From contig CBDBCK010000028.1 in the NCBI GenBank assembly GCA_965203345.1, forward strand, positions 434,001 through 498,000: DNA of 64,000 nt. Reading direction: 5' to 3'. This stretch comes from CBDBCK01 sp965203345. GTDB lineage: Bacteria > Chloroflexota > Dehalococcoidia > Lucifugimonadales > Lucifugimonadaceae. Made by a program: the position numbers and the translations under genes. A model generated the notes under the pieces. It searched no databases. It worked only from the letters and a program-made list of their open reading frames with translations, and was not told the origin of the DNA. Positions 10,535-18,777 of the stretch are shown piece after piece. Within the stretch, counting starts at the first letter, position 1. Each line of letters starts with the position of its first letter.

Positions 10535-10990
10535 ATGCAAGTGCATCGACAAATAGAGATCAAGGCTTCTGCCGATAAGGTATGGAAAATAGTTGGCACC
10601 GATTTTAATAATATAAGCGAATGGTCAAGCAGTGTATCTGAATCGCACGCAGCCTCTGATACGTCTCCTCATGGAGGCAGGGTGTGTCAGATTAAAGGCG
10701 GTGGGGAATTGGTGGAGACGTTGCGCCTTTTTGATGACGATCAGCGGGAACTGGCGTTCACTTTGAAGAGCAAAAGCATACCGTTTTTTGTGCAAAATCT
10801 CGAAAGTAAATGGAGTATTGAGCCGAAGGGCGACGACGAATCCATTGTTCACATCAACGCTGATATACAGTTGATGCCGATGTTCCGGCAGTTGATCAGT
10901 GGCCGAGTAGGTAAAATTTTTATGAAACAGGCTGACGAGCTTCTAGGCGATTTGCAATATTTTGTAGAGAACGGTAAGGCCCGTAAATAG
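10535..10990 (+). CDS. SRPBCC/polyketide-cyclase-like small-ligand protein
   Basis: This 151-residue protein begins with the SRPBCC pattern 'IEIKASADKVWKIVGTDFNNISEW' in shortened form, where a first strand leads to the VW helix. It continues with a curved sheet and a long C-terminal helix ('LLGDLQYFVENGK'). SRPBCC domains bind hydrophobic ligands in a deep pocket and include polyketide cyclases and Bet v 1-like proteins. AAGGGGAATC lies just before the ATG. It follows the enolase-superfamily gene by 65 bases and may be in its operon. No specific ligand can be named. Confidence 0.75.
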   Translation: MQVHRQIEIKASADKVWKIVGTDFNNISEWSSSVSESHAASDTSPHGGRVCQIKGGGELVETLRLFDDDQRELAFTLKSKSIPFFVQNLESKWSIEPKGDDESIVHINADIQLMPMFRQLISGRVGKIFMKQADELLGDLQYFVENGKARK

Positions 10991-11053
10991 AGTCGTAAGA
11001 ACTAAAGGCGGTTGATCTGTCGACAAGAGCAAATTCTCTAGGCAGAACCGAGT

Positions 11054-11105
11054 AGCTCGTCTACAATTCCTTACAGGATTGAGTGCAGATTAATTGAGAC
11101 GAGCT
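11054..11105. terminator. Inverted repeat between convergent genes
   Basis: AGCTCGTCT at 11054-11062 and its exact complement AGACGAGCT at 11097-11105 can form a 9-bp stem with a 34-base loop in the gap where the SRPBCC gene and the lipoprotein gene meet tail to tail. It lacks a clear U-run, so it is a weak candidate for a two-way terminator or an RNA-stabilising stem. Confidence 0.35.
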
Positions 11106-11117
11106 TGACCCTATAAA

Positions 11118-11666
11118 TCAATCAAACCTATACACAACTGTGTTTGTTTTATCATCAAGTGTCTTTTCAAACTTAAAGTCTCCTTCTTTGAGCAGTTTAT
11201 CCATATTTTCTATATCTTTCATTTCAGACTCGCTTCGATCTAAAATAAGCAGAGTAGTTTTATTCTCAGCACTTGAGTGAAAATACAGGTCGTCCAATTG
11301 GCCGAGATCTTTATTGTATTGGTAGGTAATTTTTGTTTTTAAGCTACCTACTTCAGCATTGAAGTTCTCTCCAACCAAGTCGATATCTCTCCCTTTGCCA
11401 CTCTTCCCCGTATAGTACTGATTCACATCAGTAATTTTGTTACAGATCTTCATGAATTCTCTGGTACATACTATTACGGCTACTTTTATTCTTTGTTTCT
11501 CTGTGTTGTTTCCTATATTTAGGATTCTATCTTTGATAGAGGCTGGCAAAACTTCAGGATTTATGTCTTCGAAACCTCCTAAATGTTTCTCCTGACCGCC
11601 GCATGCTATAGCTAATCCTAGCATTGCTGCAACACTTAGTAGAAGGACTACTTTAACAGTACTCAT
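11118..11666 (-). CDS. Hypothetical lipoprotein
   Basis: The first 22 residues are a lipoprotein signal: a hydrophobic run then the lipobox 'LAIAC' with lipidated Cys22. The mature 160 residues are soluble and polar, with no motif I recognise. The residues 'LLILDRSESEMKDIENMDK' near the end suggest a mixed alpha/beta fold. AGGAAG lies just before the ATG. The protein is probably attached to the outer face of the cell membrane. It is somewhat more AT-rich than the next genes. Confidence 0.7.
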   Translation of the reverse strand: MSTVKVVLLLSVAAMLGLAIACGGQEKHLGGFEDINPEVLPASIKDRILNIGNNTEKQRIKVAVIVCTREFMKICNKITDVNQYYTGKSGKGRDIDLVGENFNAEVGSLKTKITYQYNKDLGQLDDLYFHSSAENKTTLLILDRSESEMKDIENMDKLLKEGDFKFEKTLDDKTNTVVYRFD

Positions 11667-11751
11667 ACTTCCTTTCCTTATTAATTTTGATATATGTTTT
11701 CTATCTTCATCTTTTTTTAAGATACGCCAAATTTAGTGCGTAAAATACCGC

Positions 11752-12570
11752 CTACCGAATCTGTTCAACCGCGGTAAGGTCGTTATCGCTGTCTTCTGGC
11801 TTGTCTACAGGATAATACGGTCCCTCTATCTGTTCGGGAGTGAACTCCAGGGTCCCCATTTCGTCCAAGAGGCTTTGGTGTATGCCTACGTCTAACACTA
11901 TAGTTTTGTGGGCGCTCCAGATGAACTGATCGTCGCCGATAGTATCTTCGGCAAAATTCAAGATGAGAATATTCGGGACACCTCTCAACCCTGAGCTTGT
12001 GGGGTCCTCGTCCTGGAAATACAGTTGGGTAGTGAGGGATTCTCTACCGTTTATCCTTGCCTTGAAGTGCAGGTGGCTTGGACGATTTAAGAACTCTTGC
12101 CCAGGCACTATAGTGATGAACCTGAACCTTCCTCCCCCGTCAGTTACGTCCTCTCCATAGAACTGAAAGGAGCGCTCTCGACGTTCAGTGTTCGGATCTC
12201 TTGGGTGATTGTAAATCCCTCTAGCGTCTGCCTGCCATATCTCAACCGTTACGTCCTTAATAGGGCTGCCGTTTTCGTCCAGCACGTTCCCGGTGATCAG
12301 CACGCGGTCCCCGGGTTTAGGAATCTGTCGCGTACTCTGTAGAGACGATGGAGGTTCCTCGTTGGGTTGAGCTGTTTTGGTGCCGTCGCCGCCGTTTGCA
12401 GGTGTAGACGTTGTATCGACGGACGGTCTTTCGTCAAAGGGAGCCGTAGTGTCTGGTAAAGCATCGTTTCCGCAGGCGAGGGAACTTGCCGTCAGCGCAA
12501 GCAAAAGTACAACGGCGACCTTCGAAATGTACGTTAGGGCATCGCTAGGACGATTTAGGGTAGCTTTCAA
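11752..12570 (-). CDS. Intradiol ring-cleavage dioxygenase-like lipoprotein, permuted
   Basis: The frame is open to 12738 but overlaps the DUF368 gene, so the likely start is TTG at 12570, five bases after that gene's stop (272 residues). A signal peptide ends in the lipobox 'LTASSLAC', followed by a Thr/Pro-rich linker. The core matches intradiol dioxygenases, which cleave catechol rings with Fe(III): 'VEIWQADARGIYNHP', 'FRFITIVPG' and the His-x-His ligands in 'RPSHLHF', then 'LTTQLYF'. The motif 'TPEQIEGPYYPVDKP...DNDLT', normally at the N-terminus, is here at the very C-terminus, as in a circular permutation. The tyrosine ligands cannot be placed with certainty, so activity is likely but unproven. 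Confidence 0.75.
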   Translation of the reverse strand: MKATLNRPSDALTYISKVAVVLLLALTASSLACGNDALPDTTAPFDERPSVDTTSTPANGGDGTKTAQPNEEPPSSLQSTRQIPKPGDRVLITGNVLDENGSPIKDVTVEIWQADARGIYNHPRDPNTERRERSFQFYGEDVTDGGGRFRFITIVPGQEFLNRPSHLHFKARINGRESLTTQLYFQDEDPTSSGLRGVPNILILNFAEDTIGDDQFIWSAHKTIVLDVGIHQSLLDEMGTLEFTPEQIEGPYYPVDKPEDSDNDLTAVEQIR

Positions 12571-12575
12571 GAAAT

Positions 12576-13559
12576 CTAGCTCAGTGAATGTAGCTTTTTC
12601 GCTTCCTTCATATTGAAGATTACATCTACAACCAGCACGGTGACTATTCCAGCCACGGTGATACCGAACGCCACTATTGTTTCGAATCCGAGACTTGGCA
12701 AGGGGTATACGCCCGATTCGGCAATCCGCCAAGGCCACAATATGTGAGCACTTCCGAGCATAAAGCCTGCAAGGAGAGCGGTCGTTGGTGCGTAGTATCT
12801 TCTCAGCAGGAACCCCAATATCTGAGAGAAGAGCGCTAATCCTATGGCGGCTCCTGCTATAAAGGTCAGAAGAGTTAGAATATCCCTCTCATTCACGGCA
12901 CGTAACAGAGTTTCGTACTGACCGAGCAACACTAAAACAAACGAACCGGATATCCCAGGCAGGATCATCGCGCATGCAGCGACTGTTCCACTGATTACCA
13001 AGAACCACGCGGCTTCCGGACTTTCAAACGCGGACAGCCTTGTAAGCCAAAAAGCGAAGGCTGCTCCTATGACGACGGCCGTTACGGTAAAAGCGTTCCA
13101 AGATCTTACTCGTCGCAAGATTACATATATTGATGCCACTATGAGACCGAGAAAGAGACTCCAGGTATAAACCGGCTCTCTTTCTAGAGCCAGCTCAATA
13201 ATCCTCGCAAAGCTGAAGATAGCAGCAGCTATGCCGATACCCAATGCGCCAAGAAACGGAGCGTTTACTGTGCAGGCAGCGTCGCGGAAGCGCAGGTGGA
13301 TTAGCTGTTTCCAAAATTGAGGCTTGCCGAAACCTTTTATTGAGTCGATAAGCTCCCGGTATATACCGAATATGAAGGCTACGGTTCCGGCGGACACCCC
13401 AGGAACCAGGTCCACAGATCCCATCACAAACCCTCGCAGTGATACCGCGGCATAGCCTGCTAACGTCCTTCTTGAGTGATAGCTGAACCTTTCGGGAGCG
13501 GTTGGAAATGAAGGCGTCTCCTGTATTGTGCTTACGTCTTTTGTATCGGCTCTATTCAT
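12576..13559 (-). CDS. DUF368 (PopT-type) polyprenyl-phosphate transporter
   Basis: A 327-residue membrane protein with about 8-9 helices. The DUF368 signature is clear: 'GSVDLVPGVSAGTVAFIFGIY' in two overlapping parts, and a second inverted copy 'MILPGISGSFVLVLLGQYE'. DUF368 proteins have been shown in other bacteria to return undecaprenyl phosphate across the membrane for reuse in wall and glycan synthesis. The start at 13559 has GGAGAG nine bases upstream; the longer frame from 13604 has no ribosome binding site. The dioxygenase-like gene follows within five bases and is probably co-transcribed. Confidence 0.88.
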   Translation of the reverse strand: MNRADTKDVSTIQETPSFPTAPERFSYHSRRTLAGYAAVSLRGFVMGSVDLVPGVSAGTVAFIFGIYRELIDSIKGFGKPQFWKQLIHLRFRDAACTVNAPFLGALGIGIAAAIFSFARIIELALEREPVYTWSLFLGLIVASIYVILRRVRSWNAFTVTAVVIGAAFAFWLTRLSAFESPEAAWFLVISGTVAACAMILPGISGSFVLVLLGQYETLLRAVNERDILTLLTFIAGAAIGLALFSQILGFLLRRYYAPTTALLAGFMLGSAHILWPWRIAESGVYPLPSLGFETIVAFGITVAGIVTVLVVDVIFNMKEAKKLHSLS

Positions 13560-13756
13560 GCTGTATGCTCTCCAGGGATGCGAAGGAGCTGCTTTGGGGT
13601 ACATAGCTCAACGTCCGTGGCAGAAGATAAGAAATGTGAATACGGCGATTCAGCATGGTATGGGTGGTGTAAAGTCCCGTTTCAGGGCTTGATCTTTTGG
13701 CAAGAGGATGGTGCCAGGTTGTAGATTATGGTCTAAAGGCTGGTGAGGCAGTCAGG

Positions 13757-14053
13757 TCAGAACATACCGCCGATACCACGCATGAAACCGAGTTTTTTCT
13801 CGGCTTTTTCGTTTGCCTTGGTCATAGCCTCATTCACTGCCGCGACTATCATATCCTGCAACATCTCAACGTCTTCCGGGTCTATCACGTCAGGGCGTAT
13901 TTCAAGAGACTCAATGTTGTTGTTGCCCAGTATGCGAACCTTTACGGCGCCTCCTCCTACGGATACCTCGGTTGCCTCTTTTGCCAGCTCTTCCTGTGCC
14001 GACGCCAGCTTTTTTTGCATAGCCTGCGCCTGTTTGAGCATTTTTCTATTCAT
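13757..14053 (-). CDS. ybaB: YbaB/EbfC family nucleoid-associated protein
   Basis: This 98-residue protein has the family pattern: an N-terminal coiled helix ('MLKQAQAMQKKLASAQEEL'), a beta hairpin around 'VSVGGGAVKVRILGNN', then 'LEIRPDVIDPEDVEMLQDM' and a closing helix. YbaB proteins are small DNA-binding dimers. The gene lies 98 bases after dnaX on the same strand, the classical dnaX-ybaB(-recR) arrangement, though recR does not follow here. Identity is firm from motif and context. Confidence 0.93.
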   Translation of the reverse strand: MNRKMLKQAQAMQKKLASAQEELAKEATEVSVGGGAVKVRILGNNNIESLEIRPDVIDPEDVEMLQDMIVAAVNEAMTKANEKAEKKLGFMRGIGGMF

Positions 14054-14150
14054 GGCGGGTCTCCCTTTTGATCTGAGGTACTGCCTGATCTTAAGGCGTG
14101 TGGTCTGTGTGCCTACTTTGAATTTTACATACAGGGAAGGGCGTCATGGC

Positions 14151-15776
14151 TCATTGTTGAGTAGTTAACTTGCCACCCATACCTTGGAGATACTTCACAA
14201 TCGGGGGGCAGTCTCCCGTCCGTATTTCAGCCTCTTCTGCTTCCTCTGAACTGCCGTTTGCGACGGATGAGGAGGGCTGTTGCTTCTCCTTCTCTTTTGG
14301 ATAAATCGCTTTGAGCTTCATCCTTTTGCCATATTCCTTTTCAAGGGTGTTCATTAAAGACTCTCTTGTTTCCGGCGAGTTCTCCATAGTTGAGACAAAG
14401 GTATCTTTTAGGAACTTATGGCGAAAGCGCAGGGTTATGTACTCGCTTGCAGGATTAGCAGGCGGCGTTACATTTGTAAGGAGGCGCCATATGTTACGTT
14501 GTCCATTCTCTTTGAGAAAGTTTAGAGTGCGCGACCATGGAGAGCTTTGGGGAATTCTCTGAGCAGAGGGTGTTTGTGCAGGTGTCTTTCCTTGGGTTGG
14601 TGTAGAGTGCGCGGCCTGGCGTGCGTAATGCGCCGGTTGCTGGTAGGGTTGAGTCGTGGATGTGGATGAGGCGGGTGCTGGTTCGTCGGTGAGAGCCTTC
14701 AGTACTGCCAGCTCTAGCGGGAGAGGAGACGCTGAGTCGCTTCGGGTGTTAACTTCGCTGAGTGCCGTCAATATTTTCAGTAGGCTGGACATTGAAGCTT
14801 TAGGTTCGGCCTCCTTCATCGTCTCCATAACTTCTGTGGGGTAGGAAAGCACGTCAGTCGCCTTCGCCTTGATGAGCATGGCGGCTCTCAAAGCGTCTAT
14901 AGCAGAGTCGCGCAGAGCGGGCATGCTTGCACCGCCGGTGGACTCCTCGTGGATTTTCTTGAACGCCGTCTGAATGTCCCCTTCCAACAAGGACTTTGCC
15001 AGCTCCGCTCCCACGCCTGCGTGCCCCAAATTCAGTAGCCCGCGCGCCTGGTCCAGCGTTATAACAGTTGTCTCCCCCGTTTCCGTGCCGGCGGCAATCG
15101 CCAGCTGTTCCAGCACGTTCTCAGCGTCCCTCAGTGATCCTGCCGATATGCGTGCTACCACATCAAGTGTTTCACTGTCGCACGATATCTTCTCAGCGTC
15201 GCATATATCGGAAAGCCTATCCGTTATATCCTTCATTCCCAGGCGTCTGAAGCTGAACCTCTGGCATCTGGACGCTATAGTTGCCGGGACTTTGTGAACC
15301 TCAGTGGTGGCTAGTATCATTATTATGTGCGGCGGCGGCTCTTCCAAAGTCTTGAGTAGAGCGTTGAACGCCGCTTCCGTTAGCATGTGCGTCTCGTCAA
15401 TAATGTATATCTTCCAAGCTGACGCGTTCGGACGAAAAATGACGTGTTCTCGCAGCTTTCTTATGTCGTCAATCCCTCTATTGGATGCCGCGTCTATCTC
15501 AACCAAGTCCATGAAAGAGCCGGCGTCTATAGCTGCACAGTTTGGGCAGGTGTCGTCTGGTTCGCCCTCCGACGGGGTGGTACAGTTCAGGGCTTTCGCC
15601 AGTATGCGCGCCGTAGAAGTTTTGCCGACGCCTCTTGGTCCTGTGAAGAGATAAGCGTGCGAGACCTGCTCCTTTGCAACCGAAAGGCGCAAGGTCTCTA
15701 CCACGTGAGGCTGTCCGGCTACCTCTTTGAACCTTCCAGGGCGCCATTTTCTATAGAAGACTTGGTTGTCAGGCAT
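14151..15776 (-). CDS. dnaX: DNA polymerase III subunit gamma/tau
   Basis: DnaX is the ATPase core of the clamp loader. The 541-residue protein shows Walker A 'GPRGVGKTS' at residues 46-54, Walker B 'IYIIDETHML', 'EPPPHIIMILATTE' and the sensor 'ASRCQRFSFRR'. The zinc module keeps Cys65, Cys77 and Cys80 but the place expected for a fourth cysteine (83) is Ile. Residues about 370-430 are a Pro/Ser/Gln-rich linker, followed by a C-terminal domain as in tau. I see no slippery A-run that would make a separate gamma form. YbaB follows. Confidence 0.95.
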   Translation of the reverse strand: MPDNQVFYRKWRPGRFKEVAGQPHVVETLRLSVAKEQVSHAYLFTGPRGVGKTSTARILAKALNCTTPSEGEPDDTCPNCAAIDAGSFMDLVEIDAASNRGIDDIRKLREHVIFRPNASAWKIYIIDETHMLTEAAFNALLKTLEEPPPHIIMILATTEVHKVPATIASRCQRFSFRRLGMKDITDRLSDICDAEKISCDSETLDVVARISAGSLRDAENVLEQLAIAAGTETGETTVITLDQARGLLNLGHAGVGAELAKSLLEGDIQTAFKKIHEESTGGASMPALRDSAIDALRAAMLIKAKATDVLSYPTEVMETMKEAEPKASMSSLLKILTALSEVNTRSDSASPLPLELAVLKALTDEPAPASSTSTTQPYQQPAHYARQAAHSTPTQGKTPAQTPSAQRIPQSSPWSRTLNFLKENGQRNIWRLLTNVTPPANPASEYITLRFRHKFLKDTFVSTMENSPETRESLMNTLEKEYGKRMKLKAIYPKEKEKQQPSSSVANGSSEEAEEAEIRTGDCPPIVKYLQGMGGKLTTQQ

Positions 15777-15850
15777 TGTAAACGACGAAAATCAGGGGTT
15801 AGACAATTGAAAGGGTAACAATTCCCACGCATGTTGGTTACCGTTTTGGT

Positions 15851-16402
15851 CTAGTCGGAGCTGCTCCAAGGCTTTTCCATTCTGTCGATGATAAGGTCAG
15901 TGAGGGCGAACATGCGTTTGTGCTCCTCCTCCTCTTCGTGGTCGTAGCCCAATAAGTGCAGTACACCGTGAACGGTTAGGATAGCGGTTTCCAGCTGCCA
16001 AGGTTTACCAACCTGTACTGCCTGTAGTTTGATCTGATCTATTGAGAGAGCTATATCGCCAAGTCTAGACGGGTCTCCTCTAGCCGGCGAGGAGGATACC
16101 TGCCCTGAAAACGTCCCATCCTTCCAACCCTCGTCCTCATTGAAAGCCAACACGTCCGTAGGAGTATCAATACCCATAAACCGGCGGTTCATATCCTGCA
16201 TCCGGGCATTGTCACAAATCATTATGGTCAATGACGAGCTGCCTAACAGTTTGTGTTTCTTGAGGGTCTCCTCTCCGGCCAGGCTAGCGATAACCGCTGC
16301 TTCTGTAGCGTCTTTCACCAAGCAAGGCGACGAGCCCTCCAGGTCGTATACCGTCTCTACTGAATAGAGATGGGACTGTGCAGTCTCTTTTAGGCGTCCC
16401 AT
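15851..16402 (-). CDS. ybeY: Endoribonuclease YbeY (rRNA maturation factor)
   Basis: YbeY is a zinc-dependent RNase needed for 16S 3'-end maturation and ribosome quality control. The signature 'HGVLHLLGYDHEEEEE' holds the three zinc-binding histidines. Also present are 'MNRRFMGIDTPTDVLAFNEDE' in divided form and 'LGDIALSIDQI', both conserved in the family. Length (183) is at the upper end because of an N-terminal extension of some 25 residues. Its start overlaps the end of the preceding small gene by 13 bases, indicating coupling. Confidence 0.94.
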   Translation of the reverse strand: MGRLKETAQSHLYSVETVYDLEGSSPCLVKDATEAAVIASLAGEETLKKHKLLGSSSLTIMICDNARMQDMNRRFMGIDTPTDVLAFNEDEGWKDGTFSGQVSSSPARGDPSRLGDIALSIDQIKLQAVQVGKPWQLETAILTVHGVLHLLGYDHEEEEEHKRMFALTDLIIDRMEKPWSSSD

Positions 16403-16704
16403 GTTTCTATTCGAGTGGCGCTCATCTCATCTTGTAGCACTCTTGTGGCCGAATGAAGTGGGGCAAGATATGCGTAGTCTTCGGCTATCTCTCTTGCGGC
16501 AGCAACGGCGTTTCGTATCGCTTCCTTCGCTGCGGCGGAGTTCGGTTGTCCTGCTTCAATGTAAGTCCTTACCTCTAGTAGGGCGTTTACCACGTATTCG
16601 CTTACTCTGGCCCCGACCAAGGAAGGACAAGGAGCAAGGGCAGCGTCCTCGGCAGCCCGTATGACGCGATCTAAAGATTTAGATAAAGAGCGATGATAAG
16701 CCAT
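16390..16704 (-). CDS. Small helical protein of unknown function
   Basis: A 104-residue protein, largely alpha-helical and alanine-rich ('AAAKEAIRNAVAAAREIAEDY'), with no family I recognise. The ATG at 16704 has AAAGG five bases upstream and is preferred to the GTG at 16710. Its last 13 bases overlap ybeY, so both are likely made from one transcript. The rhaM-like gene starts a short way off on the same strand. There is no signal peptide or membrane span. Confidence 0.65.
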   Translation of the reverse strand: MAYHRSLSKSLDRVIRAAEDAALAPCPSLVGARVSEYVVNALLEVRTYIEAGQPNSAAAKEAIRNAVAAAREIAEDYAYLAPLHSATRVLQDEMSATRIETWDA

Positions 16705-16773
16705 CTTCACCTTTGGAGAGAGCGCAACAAACGACGGACCGCCCGTGAGGAGAGTCGATTCTCCTACGAAACT

Positions 16774-17115
16774 TCATGTGTTCCACTCGGTGTCAAACAC
16801 CTTTTTGGCTGATGCCCACCAGTCTTTTTCTCCTGCTGAAGGTGCTTTACACTGAAACTTTCTCATAAGCTCGTCCCACTCTTGTGCCTTTTGGGAAGAG
16901 GTATATTTTTGGAGGTCATATTCAGGGTCAAAGTCGTCTGAGACAGAGCAGTACATAAAGAGGCGATTCCCAGCTCTGAAAATCTCCATACGTCCTATAC
17001 CTATGGAGCGCAACGCCTCCAACACCTCTGGCCATACTTGCTTATGGAAACTTTCATATTCCGCTATAGATGACGGATCATCTTTCAGGTCTATAACGTA
17101 TGCTAAAGACTGCAT
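16774..17115 (-). CDS. rhaM: L-rhamnose mutarotase family protein
   Basis: This 113-residue protein matches the RhaM family of sugar mutarotases, which interconvert alpha and beta anomers: 'YESFHKQVWPEVLEALRSIGI' in pieces gives the His and the WPEV motif, then 'MEIFRAGNRLFMYCSV' and the C-terminal 'W...VFDTEW'. RhaM enzymes act on rhamnose, but the family also includes relatives acting on other deoxy sugars such as fucose. It lies just after the array of fucosyltransferase-like genes, so a role with a deoxy sugar is plausible. Its first 15 codons and upstream region are copied in each spacer of that array. Confidence 0.85.
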   Translation of the reverse strand: MQSLAYVIDLKDDPSSIAEYESFHKQVWPEVLEALRSIGIGRMEIFRAGNRLFMYCSVSDDFDPEYDLQKYTSSQKAQEWDELMRKFQCKAPSAGEKDWWASAKKVFDTEWNT

Positions 17116-17211
17116 GGTTTGTCCCTTGTTTGTTGTGATGACTATATTGGTAGTTTACACTGCTAGCCGGATGTTTTGATAATACGAGAGGTACTGAGTG
17201 GTCATTCTTAC

Positions 17212-18390
17212 TTAGATTATCCTTGGCCATATTCGATATTCGACACTTGATTTTTTTACTTGTATTACATTGAGTTTTTTATTATGAAAATAAGAAAGTG
17301 ACATACTAGCCCACAAATAATTTCCACCAGGGGCAATGATATAATTACATGCAGCTAAAAGATGAATATTCTTTATTGAGGTCATGGTTTCTTGTTTTCT
17401 TAATTCTGGACGCTCCCTAAGCATATCAGCGTTATTATTATTATAGCGTTTTTCATTATCATCATAGATAAAATCTATGCCTGAATCTTTAGGTAATTGC
17501 TGAATAATATCTTCTGAATCGGTAGTTATAAATACAGTCTTAATGCCAGTTTTATCTACTACGTGTTCAATTACTTCTATATATGTTTTGTAAGATATCC
17601 TACGGTGAGGATCTGTAAGATTATATAGTACATCTCCTTGTCGTATATGAACACCAATGATTGGATTTTTGAACCCGATTGCCTTACGTTTTTCTCTAAT
17701 ATGCGTTTTGTATTCTTGTTTTAGATTCAAGAAAGATCCTAAAATAAGTCCCTGAATATAAAATAAACCTAATGGTAAAGATAGTGGATGGACAGGATTT
17801 AAAAATCTATGTAAAGGTCGTGCAAAAGCACATTCACGACTAGCTAGATAGACAAATTTTTCCTTTTGTGGTAAAAAATTCCATTCTTTAATATATATAG
17901 ATTTATTGTTAATCTCTTTCAAAGAATGTATGGATACAGGCTCATAACAAAAATCGTAACACTGATACTTATTGTCAAACAGAAGTGTTCTATCATATAG
18001 ATAACTATAGACAAGTCCTTTACTTAAAACATCTAGAACTGATCCAAATCCGTAACGTGATGAATCAAGTATAAGAAATTTAGCTTCCTGGTAAGGAATT
18101 CTAAATTGTAGTAATTGAAGTTTGCTGAGTATCATAGAATCCAATGCGCTGAATGTATCCGCCGAATAATTTACAGTGTGTGTAATTTCAGGCAATGAAG
18201 GCAACGAATCCAATCTACCCAATGAATACCTGGGCCATGATACCCTTGGTAGAAAAAGCCCTGTTCTTTTTGCATGCGACCTAACTTTGATATCTCGGAT
18301 TGGATGATGAATAACTCTTTTTATATGGATTACCAGGTTATTCAAGACGTGGATGCCTAGCCGCCAAATCTTCTTTATTGCTTTTTTCAT
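17212..18390 (-). CDS. Fucosyltransferase-like glycosyltransferase, array copy 1
   Basis: A 392-residue protein, last of four tandem paralogues. The C-terminal half has the three motifs of the alpha-1,6/alpha-1,2 fucosyltransferase fold (GT23/GT11/NodZ): 'IIGVHIRQGD', 'TVFITTDSEDI' and 'IHLLAACNYIIAPGGN'. These bind a GDP-sugar donor, usually GDP-fucose. The N-terminus is basic and shows no signal peptide, so it is cytoplasmic or membrane-associated. Compared with copies 2 and 3 it lacks an insertion near residue 190 and has its own sequence around 'HPIRDIKVRSHAKRTG'. The gene is markedly AT-rich and probably acquired. The acceptor is unknown. Confidence 0.78.
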   Translation of the reverse strand: MKKAIKKIWRLGIHVLNNLVIHIKRVIHHPIRDIKVRSHAKRTGLFLPRVSWPRYSLGRLDSLPSLPEITHTVNYSADTFSALDSMILSKLQLLQFRIPYQEAKFLILDSSRYGFGSVLDVLSKGLVYSYLYDRTLLFDNKYQCYDFCYEPVSIHSLKEINNKSIYIKEWNFLPQKEKFVYLASRECAFARPLHRFLNPVHPLSLPLGLFYIQGLILGSFLNLKQEYKTHIREKRKAIGFKNPIIGVHIRQGDVLYNLTDPHRRISYKTYIEVIEHVVDKTGIKTVFITTDSEDIIQQLPKDSGIDFIYDDNEKRYNNNNADMLRERPELRKQETMTSIKNIHLLAACNYIIAPGGNYLWASMSLSYFHNKKLNVIQVKKSSVEYRIWPRII

Positions 18391-18425
18391 CTTGTTATAA
18401 TATATGGATAGATTAAGCTGAAAGT

Positions 18426-18622
18426 CTAAAAGTTTATCGCCTCTCTGGACACAGCTGTGGCCGCTTCCTTAAGCACTTCTGACAGGGGCGCGTGCGCGTG
18501 ATTCATTTACGATGCAACTCCTCCGAAGTACCTTCAAGGTAAGACACCATCCCTGGTTCTGCTATCATCTCGGTAGCATTTGCGCCTATGATGTGTGCTC
18601 CTAGTATTTCATCGTTCTCCGC
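18426..18622 (-). pseudogene. Duplicated 3' end of lpd (fossil, spacer of copies 1 and 2)
   Basis: These bases repeat about 190 bases of the 3' end of the real lpd gene (23080-23270) with scattered changes, including the stop and the region for 'HAHPTLSEVLKEA'. The copy stops abruptly at CTCCGC near 18622 and continues as the start region of rhaM. It is a scar of tandem duplication and not a gene. Confidence 0.9.
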
Positions 18623-18770
18623 GACGGATCATCTTTCATGTCTATAACGTATTCTACTAAAGATTGCATGGTTTGTCCCTTGTTTGTTGTGATGACTATA
18701 TTGGTAGTTTACACCGGTAGCCGGATGTTTTGGTAATACGAAGGGTACTAGAGTGGTTATTCTTACTTAG
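18623..18770 (-). pseudogene. Duplicated 5' end and leader of rhaM (fossil)
   Basis: The stretch repeats the first 15 codons of rhaM (start ATG at 18668) and its upstream DNA, matching 17070-17210 closely. Reading from that ATG across the junction at 18622 enters the lpd remnant out of frame and soon stops, so no fusion protein results. Confidence 0.88.
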
Positions 18771-18777
18771 ATTATTC

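Noticed and set aside
13605..13756. SRP RNA gene near dnaX/ybaB
   Set aside because: The conserved GGTCAGG...GGAAGGAAGCA tetraloop domain is absent; a GTCAGGTCAG string alone is not enough.
18623..18668. Fusion mini-protein from the rhaM start in the array spacers
   Set aside because: The frame crosses the junction out of phase with lpd and stops after a few codons.
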